From positions 270,722 through 334,721 of the forward strand of contig JAJPHD010000026.1 in NCBI GenBank assembly GCA_021325455.1: 64,000 nucleotides of DNA, given 5' to 3'. The DNA is from Actinomycetota bacterium. GTDB taxonomy: Bacteria > Actinomycetota > Acidimicrobiia > Acidimicrobiales > JAJPHD01. Positions 59,972 through 64,000 of the stretch are shown one piece after another. Every line of letters starts with the position of its first letter. Positions within the stretch are counted from its first letter, which is position 1. The position numbers were made by a program, and so were the translations under genes. The notes under the pieces were generated by a model. The model was not told the origin of the DNA. It made no database searches and saw nothing but the letters and a program-made list of their open reading frames with translations.

Positions 59972-61093
59972 TTAGGGTACTTGTCCACCACCGGGCATGG
60001 CCGGCTCCGCCTCCCCCTCTCGGGCCAGGCCCGCCTCCATGGCCAGGGCGGCGTGCGTCCGCCGGCGCAGGGTCACGACGCGGGACTTGTCCCGCCCGTA
60101 GTGCACGGCGTTGGTGAGGAGCACCATCCAGAGGCCGCTCACGGGGTCGAAGGCCAAGCTGGTGCCCGTGAAGCCGGTATGGCCGGCGCCGGTGGAGGGC
60201 CAGGCCCCGGCCGTGTGGTCCCAGCGGTCCCCCCGTAGCGACCAGCCGAGGCCCCGTCTCCCACCCAGGCCCTCGGTCTGGCACCGGAGGGCCTCGGCCC
60301 TCGTCTCCGGGGAGAGGAAGCCATCGGAGGGACCGAGCCAAGCACGGACATAGGTGGCCAGGTCGCCGGCCGGCCCGAACAGGCCGGCATGGCCCGCCAC
60401 CCCACCCAGGGCCTCGGCGTTCTCGTCGTGGACCACGCCGACCTTGGGTGGTCGGTCACCCACGGCCTCGGTGGCGGCGATCCGCCACCGCTCCGGCGGT
60501 GGCGGGCAGAAGCCGGTCGCTCCCAGCCCCAGGGGCCCTGCCACCAGCTCCCGGAAGGCCCCGTCCAGGCCGAGGCCGGTCACCACCTCGACCAGGTGCC
60601 CCGCCACCATGTACCCGATGTCCGAGTAGCGGACCTCCGCTCCGGGGGGGGAGACGAGCGGCTCGGCCAGGGCGGCAGCCAGGACCTCGGGTGGCGCGGA
60701 CGCCTGCTCCCAGTAGGGACGGTGGTCGGGCAGCCCGGCCGTATGGGTGAGCAGGTGCCTGATGGTCACGGCATCCTTTCCCGGTCCGGCGAAGCCCGCC
60801 GCGAACCGCACCACCGGGTCGTCGAGAGAGACCTGCCCCGCTTCGGCCAGCCGGAGCAGGCAGGGAAGGGTGGCCACCACCTTCGTCAGGGAGGCGAGGT
60901 CGAAGACCGTCGAGGCATCGAGGGGCCGCGCCCCACCATCCCAACGCTCGGCCCAGCCCACGGCGTGCACGCAGTGGGGGCCCCCGGGGCCGATGCCCGC
61001 CACGGCCACGGCTCCCGGCACGTCACCGGCCTCCACCGCCTCTCGAAGAAGCCGGTCCAGTGTCCCGCCGCTCAGGCGGCGCTCGTGGTCCAT
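59972..61093 (-). CDS. AmpC-like serine hydrolase (beta-lactamase family), cytoplasmic
   Basis: A class-C beta-lactamase-fold protein of 373 residues. FDLASLTKVVATLP holds Ser-x2-Lys, VRYSDIGYMVAG gives the Tyr motif with Asp in place of Asn, and GAGHTGFTGTSL is the His-Thr-Gly motif. RHLLTHTAGLPDH is the usual family landmark. No signal peptide is seen, unlike AmpC or penicillin-binding proteins. A related gene (ybbE) lies in the Bacillus murQ-namZ operon, so muropeptide trimming is likelier than antibiotic resistance. TAGCCT (61133-61138) is its candidate -10. Confidence 0.88.
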   Translation of the reverse strand: MDHERRLSGGTLDRLLREAVEAGDVPGAVAVAGIGPGGPHCVHAVGWAERWDGGARPLDASTVFDLASLTKVVATLPCLLRLAEAGQVSLDDPVVRFAAGFAGPGKDAVTIRHLLTHTAGLPDHRPYWEQASAPPEVLAAALAEPLVSPPGAEVRYSDIGYMVAGHLVEVVTGLGLDGAFRELVAGPLGLGATGFCPPPPERWRIAATEAVGDRPPKVGVVHDENAEALGGVAGHAGLFGPAGDLATYVRAWLGPSDGFLSPETRAEALRCQTEGLGGRRGLGWSLRGDRWDHTAGAWPSTGAGHTGFTGTSLAFDPVSGLWMVLLTNAVHYGRDKSRVVTLRRRTHAALAMEAGLAREGEAEPAMPGGGQVP

Positions 61094-61115
61094 GCAGCCC
61101 CCTGCGCAGCTGTCT

Positions 61116-61128
61116 GTCGATTTTCGAC
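61116..61128. promoter_or_regulatory. Palindrome between the hydrolase-murR operon and namZ
   Basis: GTCGA-TTT-TCGAC, a perfect 5-bp inverted repeat, in the 80-bp divergent gap, close to the minus-strand TAGCCT box. Possible autoregulatory site. Confidence 0.3.
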
Positions 61129-61160
61129 CAGGAGGCTACCAATATCGGGTAACCATTGCC

Positions 61161-61166
61161 TATCAT
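61161..61166 (+). promoter_or_regulatory. -10 box for leaderless namZ
   Basis: TATCAT, 7 nt, then the GTG at 61174. No Shine-Dalgarno. The frame's earlier TTG (61156) lies before the box and would not be transcribed. Confidence 0.5.
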
Positions 61167-61173
61167 CGCCGCC

Positions 61174-62322
61174 GTGGCCGTCTCTCCGGGAATCGAGCAG
61201 CTGGCCTCGTCCCGGCCCGGCCCGCTGGCAGGGCGCCGGGTCGGCCTCCTCACCAACCAGGCCGGGGTCCTCCCCGACCTCCGGCACGGCCTCGACGTCC
61301 TCCTGGAGGCAGGGGTCCGGGTCACAGCCGGCTTCGGGCCCGAGCACGGCTTCCGGGGCTCTGCCCAGGCGGGCTCCTCCGAGCCCACCACCACCGACCC
61401 CGGCACCGGGATCCCCCTCTACGACACCTACGGCGGCGGCTCCTCCCGGTTGGCGGAGCAGCTGCACACGGCCGGGGTGGAGGTGCTGGTGGCCGACCTC
61501 CAGGGGGTCGGGGTGCGCTTCTACACCCTGGTCTCGACGCTCTATGACGCCATCGAGGCCGCCGGCAGGGCCGGCGTGGGGGTCCTGGTCCTGGACCGCC
61601 CCAACCCCCTCGGGGGGACCCGGGTGGAGGGACCGGTCCTGGAGCCGGCCTTCGCCTCCTTCGTGGGAAGAGCGCCCATACCGCTGCGCCACGGCATGAC
61701 CCCGGGCGAGCTGGCCCTGCTCTTCGCCAGCCTCCTCGGCTCGAGCGGGGTCGAGGTGGTGCGGATGGCAGGCTGGCGCCGGTCCATGTCCTTTGCCGCC
61801 ACGGGCCTGCCCTGGGTGCCGCCCTCGCCCAACATGCCCACCCCGGCCACCGCCCTCTGCTACCCGGGTACCTGCCTCCTGGAGGGCACGAACCTGTCGG
61901 TGGGCCGGGGCACCACCACGCCCTTCGAGGTTTTCGGCGCCCCCTGGGCCGATGGCCGGCTGGCAGCCCAGCTGCGGGAGCGCCCTCTTGCCGGCGTGAG
62001 GGTGAGGGAGGCTCACTTCGTGCCCACCTTCTCCGCCTACGCCGGCCAGGTGGTGCACGGGGCCCAGCTCCATGTGGTTGACCGAGAGGTCTTCGACCCC
62101 ATCAGGGTGGGGCTGGAGGTCCTGGCCGTCACCGCCCGCACCTGGCCGGGGCGATTCGAGTTCGACGAGGCGCACTTCGACCGGCTGTGCGGCACGGACT
62201 CGGTCCGCCTCTCCTTGAGCCAGGGGGTGGAGGTGGAGACGATCTGCCGGTCCTGGCGGGACGACCTGGGCGCCTTCTGCTCCCGACGCCAGGCCCACCT
62301 CCTTTACGGGGATGCCCCCTAG
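61174..62322 (+). CDS. namZ: Exo-beta-N-acetylmuramidase NamZ-like (DUF1343, GH171)
   Basis: NamZ (YbbC) releases MurNAc from the non-reducing end of peptidoglycan fragments. It is 382 residues. GRRVGLLTNQAGVLPDL at the start, GFGPEHGFRGSAQAG, VLVADLQGVGVRFYTLVST, LDRPNPLGGTRVEGPVLE and the late CYPGTCLLEGTNLSVGRGTT are the family hallmarks. The Bacillus enzyme is secreted; this one has no signal peptide from either start, so it should be cytoplasmic. The stop overlaps the convergent recG stop. Confidence 0.92.
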   Translation: MAVSPGIEQLASSRPGPLAGRRVGLLTNQAGVLPDLRHGLDVLLEAGVRVTAGFGPEHGFRGSAQAGSSEPTTTDPGTGIPLYDTYGGGSSRLAEQLHTAGVEVLVADLQGVGVRFYTLVSTLYDAIEAAGRAGVGVLVLDRPNPLGGTRVEGPVLEPAFASFVGRAPIPLRHGMTPGELALLFASLLGSSGVEVVRMAGWRRSMSFAATGLPWVPPSPNMPTPATALCYPGTCLLEGTNLSVGRGTTTPFEVFGAPWADGRLAAQLRERPLAGVRVREAHFVPTFSAYAGQVVHGAQLHVVDREVFDPIRVGLEVLAVTARTWPGRFEFDEAHFDRLCGTDSVRLSLSQGVEVETICRSWRDDLGAFCSRRQAHLLYGDAP

Positions 62323-64000
62323 CTCTTAAGCAGGAACTCGGTGTCGTCACCGGCCAGGAGCACCTCCAGCTCCCTCACCAGGGCGGGGTGCGCCTCGAGG
62401 CCCCCCTCCTCGTAGACCACGGAGAGGGCCACCCGGCGGGCCTCGCTCACCAGCTCCCGGTCCCGGCGCAGTGACGCCGCCTTCAGGTCGCTGCGGCCCC
62501 TCTGGCGGGTCCCGAGGATGGTCCCCTCCCCCCTCAGCTCCAGGTCCTCCTCCGCCAGCACGAACCCGTCATCGGAGGAGGCCAGCACCGTCAGCCGGCG
62601 CTCCGCCTCGGGGGAGGAGGCCTGGCCGAGCAGGAAGCACCAGGAGGGCAGGTCGGAGCGCCCCACCCGGCCTCGCAGCTGGTGCAGCTGGGCCATGCCG
62701 AAGCGGTCGGCGTCCTCCACCACCATCACGGTGGCGTCGGGGACGTCCACGCCCACCTCTATGACGGTGGTGGCCACCAGCACCTCCACCTCGCCCCGGC
62801 GGAAGGCCGCCATCACCTGCTCCTTCTCCCGGGCCGCCATCTGGCCGTGGAGCAGGCCCACCCGCAGCCCGGCCAGCTCGCCGGCGCTCAGCCTCTCCTT
62901 CTCCTCGACGGCCGAGGCGGCCTCCACCTTCTCGGACCCCTCGACCAGGGGGCACACGACATAGGCCCGCCTGCCCGCTGCCACCTCGGCCCTCACCTGG
63001 GACCAGGCCGCCTCCACCTCGAGGGGCCCCCGGGCCCAGACCGTCTGCACCCGGGTCCTCCCCGCCGGCCTCTCCCGCATCTCGGTGACGTCCAGGTCAC
63101 CGAAGACCGTCATCGCTGCCGTCCGCGGGATGGGGGTGGCCGTCATCACCAGCACGTCGGGGTCGGCACCCCCTCCGGCCCGGCCCTTCTCCCTCAAGAC
63201 GGCCCTCTGCTCCACCCCGAAGCGGTGCTGCTCATCGATCACCACCACGCCGAGGGAATGAAACGCGACGTCCTCGGTGAGCAGGGCGTGGGTGCCTATG
63301 AGGATGTCCACCTGCCCCTCGACCAGGTCGGCACAAAGGGCGGCCCGGTCCGAGGCCGTGGTGCGGCTGGTGAGCAGCTCGACTCGCAAAGGACGCTCCC
63401 CGCCGAGCCGGCCGGGGTCGGGCACGCTCAGCCCCTCCACCAGCCCCCGCACGCCCAGGTAGTGCTGCTCGGCCAGGACCTCGGTGGGCGCCATCAGCGC
63501 CCCCTGGTGCCCCCCCTGGACGGCCACCAGCATGGCCGCCACCGCCACCACCGTCTTGCCCGAGCCCACGTCCCCCTGTAGCAGCCGGTGCATGGGGAGA
63601 GGGCCGCCCAGATCGGCCGCTATCTCGGCCAGGGCCCTCTCCTGGGCCCCGGTCAAGGTGAAGGGCAGGTTCCGGCGAAAGCGGGCCAGCAGCTCACCAC
63701 CTCCCTTGTCCACCTCCACCAGGTGGCGGATGCCCACGGCCTCTTGCTCGGCCGCCCGCTTGCGAGCCACCAGGGTCAGCTGGAGGCGCAGGAGCTCGTC
63801 GAAGGCCAGCCTCCGCCGGGCCTGGACCGCCTCTGCCATGGACTGGGGCTGGTGTATGGCGTGCAGAGCGCGGTTGCGGTCCATGAGCCCCAGCTCGGCC
63901 AGGTGCTGCTCAGGCACCGGGTCGATGAGGTTGGGCAGGCGGCGAAGGGCCTCAGCGATCCACTCCGCCAGCTTCCAGCTGACGACCTGGGCCTTCTCCG
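62319..64000 (-). CDS. recG: ATP-dependent DNA helicase RecG (partial, N-terminus outside window)
   Basis: Rescues stalled replication forks and branch-migrates Holliday junctions. 560 C-terminal codons are visible. Walker A is LLQGDVGSGKTVVA, motif II is VVIDEQHRFGVEQR (DEQH), motif III is VMTATPIPRT, and HQLRGRVGRSDLPSW is motif VI. The frame is still open at the window edge, so the wedge domain is not seen. Its stop codon overlaps that of namZ in a CTAG. recG-rsmD-coaD is the normal order, broken here by the salvage locus. Confidence 0.96.
   Translation of the reverse strand, partial: EKAQVVSWKLAEWIAEALRRLPNLIDPVPEQHLAELGLMDRNRALHAIHQPQSMAEAVQARRRLAFDELLRLQLTLVARKRAAEQEAVGIRHLVEVDKGGGELLARFRRNLPFTLTGAQERALAEIAADLGGPLPMHRLLQGDVGSGKTVVAVAAMLVAVQGGHQGALMAPTEVLAEQHYLGVRGLVEGLSVPDPGRLGGERPLRVELLTSRTTASDRAALCADLVEGQVDILIGTHALLTEDVAFHSLGVVVIDEQHRFGVEQRAVLREKGRAGGGADPDVLVMTATPIPRTAAMTVFGDLDVTEMRERPAGRTRVQTVWARGPLEVEAAWSQVRAEVAAGRRAYVVCPLVEGSEKVEAASAVEEKERLSAGELAGLRVGLLHGQMAAREKEQVMAAFRRGEVEVLVATTVIEVGVDVPDATVMVVEDADRFGMAQLHQLRGRVGRSDLPSWCFLLGQASSPEAERRLTVLASSDDGFVLAEEDLELRGEGTILGTRQRGRSDLKAASLRRDRELVSEARRVALSVVYEEGGLEAHPALVRELEVLLAGDDTEFLLKS

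Noticed and set aside
41875..62322. Salvage island as a recently acquired foreign element
   Set aside because: Its base composition by eye is as GC-rich as the backbone, promoters look native, and there is no integrase, tRNA or flanking repeat. Recent transfer is not supported, although an older insertion is possible.

Overview
This is a very GC-rich chromosomal window, densely coded on both strands. Its backbone is the conserved actinobacterial housekeeping order: recG, rsmD, coaD, a DivIVA-like coiled-coil gene, yceD, rpmF, plsX, acpP, rnc, mutM, smc, ftsY, ffh, rpsP, a KH gene, rimM, trmD, rplS, then DUF2469, yraN, comM, dprA, xerC, rpsB, tsf, pyrH, frr, cdsA. Most backbone genes lie on the minus strand. 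F420-type enzymes (LLM and PPOX), apparently leaderless genes and the gene order point to Actinomycetota, possibly Acidimicrobiia or a relative. The class is inference. No rRNA, tRNA, insertion sequence, prophage or CRISPR array was seen.

Layout. (1) 1-6289: cdsA (partial), frr, pyrH, tsf, rpsB, an LLM oxidoreductase and xerC. (2) 6343-13194: a plus-strand run of an orphan XdhC-like protein, a membrane protein, a PlsY-like acyltransferase, a DegV (FakB-like) fatty-acid-binding protein, a membrane hydrolase and an MGDG-synthase-like glycosyltransferase. The last five look like a lipid or glycolipid module. (3) 13055-16949: a CoA-transferase fused to a LOG-like domain, an anti-sigma-type ATPase, an aldo/keto reductase and an F420 PPOX protein. 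(4) 17028-21743: dprA, comM, two plus-strand small or unknown genes, yraN and DUF2469. (5) 21908-26400: an MmpL exporter with a divergent TetR gene and an operator, TspO, and an ArsP-like permease. These sit where lepB and rnhB usually lie. (6) 26653-41139: the rplS-to-rsmD translation, SRP, chromosome, lipid and CoA block.

(7) 41875-62322: about 20 kb between rsmD and recG holds a nearly complete peptidoglycan-sugar salvage system. It contains an oligopeptide-type ABC importer with two substrate-binding lipoproteins, NamZ (exo-muramidase), a GH20 hexosaminidase, an AmpC-like serine hydrolase, AnmK, a BadF-type sugar kinase, MurQ, NagA, a SIS-type GlmS/NagB-II-like enzyme, a MurR/RpiR regulator and two homologous tandem-GNAT proteins. 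The glycosidases lack signal peptides. The inferred flow is therefore import of muropeptides or disaccharides, cytoplasmic cleavage, phosphorylation of MurNAc, anhydroMurNAc and GlcNAc, then conversion to fructose-6-phosphate. Inverted repeats in the two divergent promoter regions are candidate MurR operators.

Several genes have a TANNNT -10 box only 6-10 nt before the start codon, suggesting leaderless mRNAs. Two genes (rnc and the CoA-transferase fusion) appear to start at CTG.
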